A stretch of 64,000 nucleotides of DNA from Viola odorata (lineage: Eukaryota; Streptophyta; Magnoliopsida; Malpighiales; Violaceae). Below are positions 42,281-53,460 of the stretch, one piece after another; the first letter of the stretch is position 1; each line of letters begins with the position of its first letter. Position numbers and translations under genes: made by a program. The DNA lies in NCBI GenBank assembly GCA_963691705.1, contig OY829541.1:57087931-57151930 (forward strand), in the 5' to 3' direction. The notes below the pieces were generated by a model. The model was not told the origin of the DNA, did no database searches, and saw only the letters and a program-made list of their open reading frames with translations.

Positions 42281-42452
42281 TTGTTTCTTCTACCCCTTTT
42301 TCTTTTTCCATCTTTCCCTTATACGCTATTGTGTCTTTGGATAAATACTTTGCGCCGCTCTCTCTTTCTGGTTCAAGACTCCTCGCATTCTCTTTCACGA
42401 AGGTACAAGGTACACGTCTTTTTCTTTTCTCTTTGTTTCTTCCTTGTTGGCC

Positions 42453-44734
42453 ATGGCTAGAACTAAGAAATCCTCTGAAGAAGGAGATCCTCAAAGGTCC
42501 TCCGGGGAAGAAGTAATTGATACCACTCCCACTTCTTTGTACACGCTGCCCTTAATTAACCGTAGACTTGCTGGGTTTTCTGCACGATTTCCCAAGGAAT
42601 ATCCCGTGCATCCTGCTTCTGAGTCACTTCGACTGAACAACATTTTGCCCGGAAATAGTAGAATGTTGTATGCTAAGCTCTTCGATCATGGGTTTCGCCT
42701 CCCTCTTGACCCGCTTGTAAAATTGTTGTTGGCTGATTCTGATTTGGCTCCGGCTCAGTTGAGTCCTAACGCGATTTGCGTTGTTAGTGTTTTTGCCGCA
42801 CTGTGCCGTTTCAAGGGAATAGAATCTCCCACCTTAGCGTTGCTTCATGACATTTTCCAATTGTATTCCCGTAAAGGGGTGATATCGATATCGCCTCGCT
42901 ACAAAGATGGTTCTTTGAAGCCCTTTACTTGGAAACTAATGGGCATTGAGTCTTCCATTCCTCACTGGAAAGAGGAATTTTTTATTGTTGATCTACCTGA
43001 GCCGTTGTGGAGGGCTGGCTTCAACGAAACAATTAAAGATGGGGCTTGGGGTCATCGGAAACCCCTTTCCGACCCAGAGGATGGCTGGTTGAAGACGCTG
43101 CTTCAATTTGATTTTAGCGTTGATGCCCGAAAAGTGGCCAACGGGTTGCCCGTGGAACAGTGCAAGAAGGGTGAGCGTTTGACCTTTTTTCTTTTGCGTT
43201 GTCAAGAAGTACTAACGCTAACATTTTGTGACTGTGCAGTGCCTCCGCCTGGTTGGGAGCCCGAGTATTTCCGAAGGAGGAGGAAACAGGAGGCGAAAAA
43301 GAAAGCTGCCGCTGAAGCTAGAGCTGCTGCTGCTGCTAGCGCCGAGGAAGGGGAGGCCACTGCTACCGCTAACGTTACGGGCCCTCGGGTTGTAAGACAG
43401 AAAAGGCCTAGGAAAGCACGTGCTGCCCCATCCGTTTCGTCCCAGACTGTTGTCTCTTCAGAGGCTACGGTTGATCCGATTCCTGTTGGGATTCCTCTTG
43501 TGTCCTCCACCACTCAGGTGAGCATTTTTAAAACTTTTGTCTTTCTTTTTTGCACGGTTTCCTTATCACGTTCTGCATTATTTAGGAAGTCGTTGCTGCT
43601 TCTGTCCCCTCTACCTCCTAGGGAGATATGGGTATCGCTGATGTCCTTCGCGAGCGTCAGAAGAAGGCTCGCTATGATCTTCCGAATAGCCCTTCTTCCT
43701 CGGCCGCCAATCGTAGTTCGAGTGCCCTTGGGGGCAAGGGTGCGTCTGCTGATCAATCGGAACCTGTTGATTTTGGCGGTCAACCCCATGTGCCTCCTGG
43801 TTCTCCGATCCATTCTGCGCATACCCCAACGGGCTATGATTCTAATGCCCTTAATCCTGAGGTGCCCGGAGGTAATGAGGTCTCAATGCCTAACATGGAG
43901 GGCTCCACTAGCCGGCCAGCTTCTTCTGGTGCATTGTTCTTTGTTCCGATGCCCCATCCAACTATTGCGAGGGGTGGCCCCGCCCCTGCCTTAATGGCTG
44001 GTATCTCTCCCTACGAGCCTCCTCTCCTACCGACTCATCACGTTAGCTTACGCTCCTTTAGGGACAGTATTTTGCAGTTTCCTGCCGATGCTGACCATGA
44101 GACCGTGATTTCCTCTACCGCTTATCTGGTGGCAGAGATTCTGTCTCTTCCAAGAGAGAGGGATGCCTTTGTGGCTCGGAGCGAGCAGGGGCGCATCAAT
44201 TTCCTGCGCTCTCAGGCGTTTTCTATGCTTTGCCATCTTCACTATATGGATGAGGAGAATGCCAGAGCTGCAGCTAACGGGCAAGGAGAGATAAACAGGC
44301 TGCTGGAAGAGCGACAGCGTCTTGAAAATGCCCTTGCTGCTGCCAACGAAAGTATGGAGACTGCTCGGGGAGAGGCTATTGCGGTTAAGCAAGAGTTGGA
44401 GGCCGCTAAGTTGGCTTTGGAGGAGGAGAAGCGACAACGCGCTGATCTGGCCATACGCCTCTCTCAGGAGGAGAATAGCCTGCGTCTGGAGAGACAGAGG
44501 AATGCTGAGCTTTCTGCCGATTCCTCCCTTAACACTGAGAAGAACCGTTGGTACTTAGAGCAGGGTGGGGGAATCATGTCAGAAGTCGTGATGCATCATT
44601 ATGGAGTTGAGGAGCTCCGTATTGAAGATCTCTCTGCGTATTTTGACAAGAGAGCCTCATCCATTACTGATAGCGGTTTCTATCAGTGGAAGGCTGCTCA
44701 GCAAGGAGGGGTCAACGCGCCGCCCAATCGTTAG
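42453..44734 (+). CDS. antisense gene 4 of element B: paralogue of gene 3, about 702 aa, 3 exons
   Basis: Exons 42453-43170, 43240-43517 and 43622-44734, joined by GT-AG introns; the same intron positions exist in element A. The N-terminal domain (MLYAKLFDHGFRLPLDPL, LAPAQLSPNAICVVSVFAALC, GVISISPRYKD) aligns with gene 3. Next come a basic Ala/Arg-rich stretch (RRRRKQEAKKKAAAEARA), a Pro/Ser linker, a helical block and a coiled coil at about 553-635. Splicing to the acceptor at 43586, which matches element A, would bring in a TAG at 43619-43621. The acceptor TCCTAG ending at 43621 keeps the frame open. So either the later acceptor is used or the gene has just lost its frame. Function unknown. 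Confidence 0.75.
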
Positions 44735-45112
44735 ACTTTTTGTTGTTTAGATGTTTTATATTTTTGTGGCTGACGGGCCCGTCCATATTTTGTACTTTAA
44801 ACAATGTCGGCCTTGACTTGGCTAATCCACTCTTTTTGGATAGAAGTTCTTTATCTGCTTTTCTTCATAATGCCGTTTGATCACTTGTCCGCATGGGACG
44901 TTTGGCGTTAGGTTTCCCTAGACGCATAGTTTCGCGTTGTATCCCGTTAGCTTTTCATCAGCTGCATTCAAGTAGCATGTCCATTATATCCTCCGATAGC
45001 CTTTCTGAGTGTAAATTAGCGTTGCTTCCGCATCTGCTGCACTCATATTCCTGCCGTCCCTCGTTGTCAGAGGGGGCTTTACGTCTGTTTCAACGTTGTT
45101 GTTGCAGTATGG
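44735..45112. other. spacer between antisense gene 4 and the repeats
   Basis: Low-complexity, T-rich, GC-mixed DNA with no recognised gene. It probably holds the gene 4 3'-UTR. Confidence 0.4.
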
Positions 45113-45663
45113 TCACCTCTCCGTCATCGTTTCACCGGGTATCAACCGCGCGGCTATTAGTTAGGATTTCTTTTGTTTCTTTTCGCCACATATAGGCTCC
45201 AACATCGCTTCACCGGGTATCAACCGCACGGCTACTAGTTAGGATTTCTTTGTTTCCTTTCCGCCACAGATAGGCTTTAACATCGCTTCACCGGGTATCA
45301 ACCGCGCGGCTACTAGTTAGGATTTCTTTGTTTCCTTTCCGCCACAGATAGGCTCCAACATCGCTTCACCAGGTATCGATCGCACGGCTACTAGTTGGGA
45401 TGTCTTTGTTTCCTTTCGCCACAGATAGGCTCCAACATCGCTTCACCGGGTATCGACCGCGCGGCTACTAGTTAGGATTTCTTTGTTCCTTTCGCCACAG
45501 ATAGGCTCCAACATCGCTTCACCGGGTATCGACCGTGCAGCTACTAGTTGGGATGTCTTTGTTTCCTTTCGCCACAGATAGGCTCCAACATCGCTTCACC
45601 GGGTATCAACCGCGTGGCTACTAGGTGGGATGTCTTTATTCCTTTCGCCACAGATAGGCTTTG
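45113..45663 (+). repeat. minisatellite, about 7 copies of a 76-78-bp unit
   Basis: The phrase CACCGGGTATC recurs at 45133, 45211, 45289, 45367 (CACCAGGTATC), 45444, 45520 and 45597, i.e. every 76-78 bp. Each unit continues CGCGGCTACTAGTTAGGAT...CGCCACAGATAGGCTCCAACATCGCTT. Units are 90% or more alike by eye. It lies between gag-pol and the antisense genes, the 3'-untranslated region on the sense strand. Confidence 0.9.
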
Positions 45664-45667
45664 GGGA

Positions 45668-46155
45668 GTGCCTCATCTTAGTGAGTTGTCTGATCAGGAC
45701 CAGCCATCACAAGGATAGGACTTTACACCCCCAAGCGTTGTACCTCTCGTCCGTGGAATCGTGCCTCGTCTCAATGGGCCGTCTATGTGAGCACGGTTAC
45801 CACAAGGATAGGATTTTCACTTCCAGGACGGAGTTAGTCTCTCCTTGGGGCGTGCCTCTCCTTATGGGGTTACCACAAGGATAGGATTTCACTCCCAAGG
45901 ATTCCGGGGCGTGCCTCATCTTAACGGGCCGTCTATGTGAGCACGGTTGTCGCAAGGATAGGATTTTCACTCCGGGGAGCCGTTTGGGGTCGTGCCTCGT
46001 CTTAATGGGTCGTCTATGTGAGCACGGTTACCACAAGGATAGGATTTTCACTCCCAAACGCCTTGTTATGCCAGGGTGTGCCTCGTCTTAGTGAGCTGTC
46101 TGATCAGGACCAGCCATCACAAGGATAGGATTTTCACTCCTGGCATTCTTCGCTA
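45668..46155 (+). repeat. second tandem array, about 6 degenerate units of 60-92 bp
   Basis: Units start GTGCCTCRTCTTA and contain CACAAGGATAGGATTTTCACTCC. They vary in length and in an internal alternative (CCGTCTATGTGAGCACGGTT or TGTCTGATCAGGACCAGCC). A related array sits at 57950-58395 in element A. Confidence 0.8.
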
Positions 46156-46231
46156 CCTGCATATTACCAGTAGCAAACGCATGGTGAATATCTCAATATT
46201 CATTTATTAGAATAACTTTGATGTTACCCGA

Positions 46232-49200
46232 TTAGCTCCTGGCGTGGTATAGCCTCAGCCGAGCGATGTTCCAAGAGTTCTGCAGGGGCGTTCCCTCGAG
46301 CGTTTCCAGATGGTATGCTCCTTTTCCCACAATGCGGGTGACACGATACGGTCCATCCCAGTTTAGACTGAGTTTTCCCATACGTTGTCCTGCTGCCCGT
46401 CTGTCTCTGAGCACTAAATCTCCGGTTTTGAGCAATCGCTCCCTCACTTGCCGGTTGTGATATTGTGCCATTTTCCTTTTGTAGTGCAGGGTTTTCAGGA
46501 GGGTTTCCTCGTGTGTTTCTGGTAGAGTATCGAGGTTAGCTCGTAACCTTTCTTCATTGTTTTCTTCTTTGAAGTGAGCCACCCGGAGGCTCATCATGCC
46601 AATCTCGACTGGTGTGACAGCTTCGGTTCCGAATGCTAACGCGAACGGGGTCTCTCCCGTGCTAGCCTTGACAGTCATGCGGTAGGCCCATAGTACATAT
46701 GGCAATTCGTCTGGCCATTTCTTCTTGGACCCTTCCAAGTTTCTTTTGATGCCACTAAGGATGCTGCGGTTAGTTACTTTCGCCTGGCCGTTGGTTTGGG
46801 GATGTGCCACAGAGGAGAATCTTTGCTCTATCTGGAACTCTGCACATTGATCCCTGAAGAACTGGCTTGTAAATTGTGTCCCGTTGTCGCTAACTAGCAC
46901 GCGTGGTACTCCAAATCGCATGATGACTTGGTGTTTGAAGAAACGCCAAATTTTTTCGGTGGTGATGGTAGCTAACGCCTCAGCTTCGGCCCACTTTGTG
47001 AAGTAGTCTACCGCTACGACCACGAATTTTAACTGAGATCTAGCCTTTGGAAACGGGCCCAGGATGTCAATCCCCCATTTTGCAAACGGGCACGGTGCGA
47101 CTATTTCTGAAATTGGCACAGCAGGTTTTCGAGGAATCTTAGCATATTCCTAGCATTTCTGACAGGTTCTCACGAAGTTATGACAATCTCGTCGAATGGT
47201 GGGCCAGTAAAATCCCGACCGAAAGACTTGGGCTGCCAGAGTGCCGCTAGCAATGTGCATGCCGCATATCCCTTCGTGAATTTCACGTAACACATGTAAG
47301 CCTTCTTGCTCCGTTATGCATTTAGCGGCCGGATGGGAGAAACATCTTCGTATTAACTCTCCGTTATAATATGTGCAGCGTGCTGCCCGTTTTAGGACTT
47401 TCTTTTTCTCTGTCTGGTCTCCCGGTAGTTTATCATGTTTCAGATATTCTATCACTGGGATCCTCCAATCATTTTCCATTTCTTCCACACAGAGCGATGC
47501 CTGCTCTTCCATGAAAGAAGGTGTAGGCAGTTCTCCATAGCGCACGTCACTGGGTATTGAGGCTTCCGGGTTGGCTGCCATCTTGGCGAGGCTATCGGCC
47601 TCTTCATTGTTTTCTCTAGGAATGTGCTCAAAGGTGACCAGGGTGCCTTTTTCCTGTATCTTTGACAGCTCATGCTTCACTTTGGCTAAGTATTGGGCCA
47701 TGATGGGTTCTCTGGCTTGGGAGTTCCCCAGAACCTGATCCATTATTAGCTTGGAATCTCCTAGAATCTTTAAACGTGTTCTGTCTTCCTTCTCCCCACC
47801 GGGAGTGGCTCCGATAGAGAAACTGTTTCCAATTCTGAGTCCTGCCAGCAACGCTTCATATTCAGCCGCATTGTTGGACAATGGCTGCAGGATTCTGATG
47901 GCGTATCGCATCTCCAGGCCGTTTGGTCCAACTAAGAAAACTCCTGCGCCAGCTAATTCTTGATTTTTTGCTCCATCTACGTGGATGACCCACGTATCTG
48001 TATATGTCTCCGGAGACGGTAGGCATGGACTTTTTGCTTCTTCCTCCAACAGATCTGTCTTTGTGTCCTTTGTGAATGTGCACTCAGCTATAAAGTCAGC
48101 TAACGCTTGGGCCTTAACGGCTAGTCTAGCTTTGTATTGCAGCCTATATTGTTCGAGCTCGATAGCCCAAATTAGCATTCTTCCTGAAGATTCAGGTTTT
48201 CTGAAGATTCTTCTCAACGGCTGATCCGTGAGTACAATGACGGGGTGGGCTTGGAAGTATCGATCCATCTTTCTCGTGGCTTGCACTAGAGCGAGTGGTA
48301 TCTTCTCGATAGGAGCATATCGCAGTTCGGCATCTTTCAATATATGACTTACGAAGAATACATGACGATGCACGTGCCCTTCACTTCGCACAAGGACGGC
48401 GCTGACTACCTCGTCAGCTATTCCCAAATATAGATATAGTTCGTCGCCAGGCTCAGGCCTCGTCAGCACTAAATCTGATGATAGGTAAGCTTTTAGTCCT
48501 TCAAACGCTTTCTCACATTCCTCTGTCCATCCGAAAGGAGCCTTGTTGCGGATGACTTTGAAGAAAGGCAAACATCTCTCGCCTTGCTTAGATATGAATC
48601 ATCCCAACGCAATGATGCGCCCGGTTAACTTCTGTATCTCTTTGACAGTTCGCGGGGATATCATATCCTGGATGGCTTTTATCTTTGACGGGTTGGGTTG
48701 GATGCCCTTCTGGCTGACCACATAGCACAGGAATTTTCCCGTTTGGAATGCGAACATGCACTTCCGCGGGTTTAACTTCATCTTGTGCTTTCTCATCACA
48801 TTGAAAACTTCTTCCAAGTCAGCGAGGTGCTCTCTGAAACTCCGACTTTTGATCAAGATATCGTCTACGTAGGCCTCTACATTTCTCCCGATTTGATTTT
48901 CAAAAACTTTGTTTGCCATACGCTGAAATGTTGCACCAGCATTCTTTAGCCCAAACGGCATTGCAGTATAGCAGTATGTAGCTCTAGGAGTGATGAAGGC
49001 AATTTTTTCTTCGTCCTCTACGGCCATAGGGATTTGGTGATATCCGGAATTCGCATCTAGGGAGCTTAGATAAGCATACCCAGCGGTTTGATCGACTAAC
49101 TGATCTATTCGCGGAAGGGGATAGCAGTCCTTGGGACAGGCATTATTTAGGTCAGTAAAGTCGATGCACATGTGCCAGTCCCCGTTAGGCTTTGGGACTA

Positions 49201-52039
49201 ACACAGGATTAGCTAGCCAGGTCGGGTACTGGACTTCTCGAATGAACCCCGCCTCTGTGAGCTTTAGCAACTCCTTTTCGATGGCTGCTATCTTTTCCGA
49301 TGAAAAAGCACGTCGCCTTTGTTGAACAGACTTGGCGTCAGGACTAAGGTTCAGCCGGTGTTCTGTGACTTCCCGAGAGATTCTGGGCATGTCTGCTGGT
49401 TTCCACGCAAACTCTCCCTTGCATTTCCTCAACAGCCGGATTAATAGCGCGTTCTCTTCAAGGCTTAGTTTCTCACTGGCTAAGAGATTCGTTTCACTAT
49501 CCTTACCGATAGGGATTGATACCATCTGATCTAGCGGCTGAGTGCGCTTTTCTTCTTTATCATCTAAAGGGTCGTCTGCCACGCAAACGTAGCGGTCACA
49601 ACTCCTTTGAGTCATAAGTAAGTAGCATTCGGCTGCCAACTTTTGGTCCCCTTTGATTGAGACCACGCCGTCCCATGAGGGATATTTCATCCGCAGGTGT
49701 TTTTGAGATATGGCCACTCCAAAATGATTAAGGAATGGTCGCCCCAAAATGGCGTTATACGGTAACGTTAGGTCTACGACCAGAAATAGTAGCTCTTCGG
49801 AGCGTTTGGATGTGTCTTCTCGGAAGTACACCGGCAGGGATGTTATTCCGGCTACCGAAATCGGTACTCCATCAATCCCAATAATTGGCCTCGTGCAAGA
49901 CGATAGCTCACCGTCAGGTCATTTCATCAAGTTGTACGCTTCCAATCAAAATAGATTCACTGCACTCCCGTTATCGACAAGGGTCCTTCTTACCCCATGA
50001 CTTCCAATGACGGGCGTTACAACCATCGCATCATTATGCGGGAAGACGATGCCTTTTTCGTCCTCCTCTGAGAAAGACAATATCATTCTGTCTAAGGCGC
50101 TTATCGCCTCGATTTTCGTTTGCGCGCTCTCCCGTTTGCGCTTTTCTCCGGGGTTGGGCGTTTGCGGCATAATTTCCTCGCAATAGGGTGCTCCCCCTGC
50201 AATGATATTTATCATGGGCATTTGGTCACTATCGATAGCGAGCGCTTCTCTATTTGGCCCGAGGGGAACTGCGTTAGCCCCTGTAGCGTGCGAGGGCACT
50301 TGCCTCTGCTCAGTTGTATTTCCAGTTGGGTTGTTTCTGGCTTCCTCCCTGGCCTTTGTGGCAAATTCCCCAAGGTAGCCCTCTTCGACCAAGCGCTCTA
50401 TAGCCGATTTTAACTCTCTGCATACATCTGTTGAGTGTCCCTTGACCTTATCGAATTTTCAGTATGCATTTTCTCTTCCTCCCATGATTACTCCTGGTTT
50501 CACGGGAGCTGGGTAACGGATAGGCAAATTTCTCTGTTGGACTATTGCTAAGATCTCCGCCCTTGGGAGTATGAGAGATGGGAGGTCAGGATCGTATATC
50601 CGGCCCTTTGGCGGGTCCGTTTGCTTCCGATTGGGGGACCCTCCAGGTCTTCCTTTTGAGAAATTGCCTCTCTGCCGGTTAGAGGTCTTGGTGTTATGTT
50701 CTTTACGCTGCCCGGGATCCTCGGTGGGTTTAGCGTCAGGGGCATTGCTGTTCAAGACGTTAGGGGCCACATATGGGTCTGCCGGCATGCCTCGGATCCA
50801 TTCTCTATTTTCTTCATCTTCCACTCTCGCATAGTTATGCGCTTTCAGCCTCAATGCATCCAGGGTCATTGGGGGGTCCACCGTTAGCGTATCTTTCAGT
50901 TTACTGTATCGACAATTGCGTTTCAGGGCCTCAATCGCAAAATCGATAGTGACCCCCGGCGTTAGGGACATTTCAAGATCAAATCGACCTAAGAAATTGT
51001 TCAACGATTCTTGTGGTTTTCGATGGATATCGAACAGCGCAGCTGCTTACTTTCTGATAGGAATAGTCGTGCTAAACCGACTTTTGAATTTTTCTTCCAA
51101 CTGAGAAAAATTATCGATAGACCCGGCGGGGAGCCCCTCGAACCATAGACGTGCCACTCCTGACAGCGTCATTACGAAAATTTGACACAATGCTGCGTCA
51201 CTGCGCGTTTGGAATTGCACGAAATCCTTCACCTTATTGAGGTGAGAAATGGGATCTTTTGTGCCGTCATATGATTCTGCTGGGAGTTTCACATGTCGAT
51301 GGACTCTGTGGTGCCTGACACGGTAGCTGAACGGATGACCCACGTTAGCATCGGGGATCCTACGAGGCTGACGCTGATGTGGAATTTCAGCGTCGTATCT
51401 GGGATTTTGAGGATCATATTCCTGATGTCTCCTAGGAGAACGACTACGGCTCCTTGGAGTTCGAGCTCGTCGACTTATGCTGCTAGATCTCTCGTTGTAT
51501 CTAGGAGATGGATCTCTCACTATATCTCCCCGTCGATCATCCCAGGGCTTCCTATACTCGTCACGCTGGCGGACTGCTTCGGGGATAGAGATTCCTCCCC
51601 TGTATTGTCCAGAATGGTCGGCAGGTCCGCGCGTGAATGGTGGGACGTTTATGGGGGCCAATAGGAAAGGTAAGGAGGACGGGAGTGCCCTAGAATGTTG
51701 GGGCGATAAGGGTCGTTCGGTGACAATGGACGGGGTGAAAATTACTTGGGAGGACACACCAGGTCTTGAGGCATGAGGAGTAAATCCAGCAGCCATCTCT
51801 GTCAGTTGATCCAGTTGAGCTTGAAGAGCTACTATTGAATTCACGAAAGGGTTGTCCGCTTCTCCTATCATAGATCTTCCTGCTTGGGGGGTAGGATGGC
51901 TGGTTCCTGCTATATGGGAGAAAGGAGAGCAAATCTGGAATGTAACTTCTTCTGAACTTGACCCACGAGGAAGATCTAACTCTCCTGCAGCGACGTCCTG
52001 CCCTGGGGTGGGGGCATCAGAGGTAGCGAAGGGAAACAA
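46232..52039 (-). pseudogene. element B gag-pol, one frame with six stops (about 1936 codons)
   Basis: Gag contains YDGTKDPISHLNKVKDFVQF and a gag domain at about 51250-51050. Protease-like VDNGSAVNLF is near 49950. RT has AYVDDILIKS near 48865. RNase H follows, then a second RNase H (WVIHVDGAKNQELAGAGVFL, near 47970). Integrase has a zinc region (47350-47150) and a DDE core (WGIDILGPF, SDNGTQFTSQFF, NGQAKVTNRSI). All segments share one frame, broken at 51047 (TAA), 50459, 49946, 49919 and 48599 (TGA) and 47150 (TAG). Several fit C-to-T changes in CAG/CGA codons. It could not make its own polyprotein now, so any movement would need another copy. The dual RNase H places it in the Tat lineage. 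Confidence 0.9.
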
Positions 52040-52169
52040 GCGTCTGCGGGTGTTGTATGGGATGTTGGAAGTTCGGGACAGAGCCGGATCTGACTCTGAG
52101 GCTATAATCCTTCTAGCTTCGGGGAGGAGGAGTTTGGTTATTAAGGATGCTCACTTAATAGAACCAAAG

Positions 52170-52187
52170 CTCTCAATGAAAGCACCA
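52170..52187 (-). promoter_or_regulatory. primer-binding site of element B
   Basis: On the minus strand TGGTGCTTTCATTGAGAG starts 3 nt inside the 5' LTR. TGG at the start fits pairing with a tRNA CCA end; I cannot name the tRNA. Confidence 0.6.
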
Positions 52188-52190
52188 ATT

Positions 52191-52778
52191 TGATAATAAT
52201 TTGTCTTCTGCCGAAGGATGTATGGCGGAGCAGCTCTTCTCAGATCAGTGTACGCGGCGGTCCACAGTACCTGCAATGCGCCGGAGGGGGTCTCCGGCGG
52301 AAACACTCCGATGCTTAAGTCAGTAGGTGTACTGAAATTGGCAGAGTTTTGGCTAGTCAAGTCCGCTTACCTGCCTCCTTTGTGGGGGAGGTATTTATAG
52401 AAGAAAGGGGGAGTTCCCGCCCGAGTAAACGGGTACGGAGCTATCGCTCGCGTTAGGGTCTGTGATTCGCCCTTATCGTGATACGCTACCTCGGCGGTAG
52501 GTGCTTTAGGTAGATATTGCCGCGGTAGGATAATGGCCGGAGCGTTAATCCTGACGCGTGGTTTCCTCTGGGGGTGAGATAACTCCTTGAGCCAAGCAGG
52601 AGGTCCGTGAGAGGAGCCGGTAGGTCCCCGTTAGCCTTTGTAGCGTTAGCCTTTGTAGTGTTAGCCTTTGGGGAAGGTAGCAATCTTGTCCCTACCGTGG
52701 TGGTGCGAAACAGTAGCTATGCCTCTTCCAACCGGGTGATAGACGAAAATACCCTTTCTTTTAGGTGGATTGTTATCA
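52191..52778 (-). repeat. element B 5' LTR (588 bp)
   Basis: Partner of 37107-37683. On the minus strand TATAAATA (52392-52399 on plus) is the likely sense-strand TATA box. Confidence 0.95.
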
Positions 52779-52783
52779 GATAG

Positions 52784-52904
52784 CTGCCGAGACGGAGCGT
52801 CTCCAAAAGAAAATTCGGAAAGAGAAGACTAGTCCACCAATTCCTCCCTTGAGGGAGGTTAACGCAGTCCCTACCGTGAAGGTGGACATTTCTCATGTCG
52901 CGAG
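52784..52904 (+). pseudogene. antisense gene 3 of element A, part 3
   Basis: Short segment between element B and the hAT MITE, encoding AAETERLQKKIRKEKTSPP and a Pro/Val-rich stretch. It belongs to the linker of gene 3 and ends at the hAT target site GTCGCGAG. Confidence 0.6.
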
Positions 52905-53452
52905 CAGTGTTTTTGGAACCGGACCGGACCGGCAGGTTCGGTCCGGTTCAACCGGATTTTTTGGGTTTCCGGTCTGATTCAGCCTATCGGACCGAAATGC
53001 ATGTGACCCGGGTTGGGCCGGGCGAACCGGTCGGTTTTTTGACAGCCGGTGAACCGGCCGGTTCGATAGCAACCTGGCTGGTTCAATGCAAAACGACGCC
53101 GTTTTGAACCCAAAATTCAAAACGGCGTCGTTTTGATTTTTTTAATATTTTTTAATATTATTTTTTTAAAAAAATGGAAAATTTTATGTGCCTAACCAAA
53201 ACGACGCCGTTTTGGTTTTGGTTATTTTTTTTATTTTTTTTTTGAAAATTTGATGGGCCGGCCCATTACAAGCATGGGTCAGCCCATCAGAATTTAAAAA
53301 CCAGCCGGTTCAATCCGTTTAAATTATGTAAGATTGAACGGTTCGATATGTGTCCGGTCCAATGGTTCAATCCGGTTTTTTTCTATTGAACCCGGTCGAA
53401 CCATGAAATTTTTATTTCCGGTTCGCTGTCCGGTCCGGTTCCAAAAATACTG
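52905..53452. mobile_element. hAT-type MITE, 548 bp
   Basis: The inverted ends are CAGTGTTTTTGGAACCGGAC at the left and, on the other strand, CAGTATTTTTGGAACCGGAC at the right. They are flanked by the exact 8-bp duplication GTCGCGAG (52897-52904 and 53453-53460). The interior has many CCGGTCCGG/CCGGTTC words and three AAAACGACGCCGTTTT-type palindromes. It is non-coding. Confidence 0.9.
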
Positions 53453-53460
53453 GTCGCGAG

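Larger units (their letters stand above)
37107..52778 (-). mobile_element. element B: Tat-type Ty3/gypsy retrotransposon with antisense gene cassette, 15.7 kb
   Basis: Complete: LTRs of 577 bp (37107-37683) and 588 bp (52191-52778), TGATAA...TTATCA ends, and an exact 5-bp duplication GATAG (37102-37106 and 52779-52783). Sense order on minus: LTR, PBS, gag, protease, RT, RNase H, second (archaeal-type) RNase H, integrase, tandem-repeat spacer, four antisense genes, LTR. The second RNase H between RNase H and integrase is characteristic of the Tat lineage. The LTRs differ at 9 sites plus an 11-bp indel by hand count (1.6%). Confidence 0.95.

Noticed and set aside
37878..44734. Antisense genes taken as independent host genes
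   Set aside because: They lie between an LTR and gag-pol of one element bounded by an exact 5-bp duplication, and the same set recurs in element A.
45113..46155. CRISPR-like regular repeats
   Set aside because: Units are contiguous 76-78-bp tandem copies without unique spacers, in a plant retrotransposon. It is a minisatellite.
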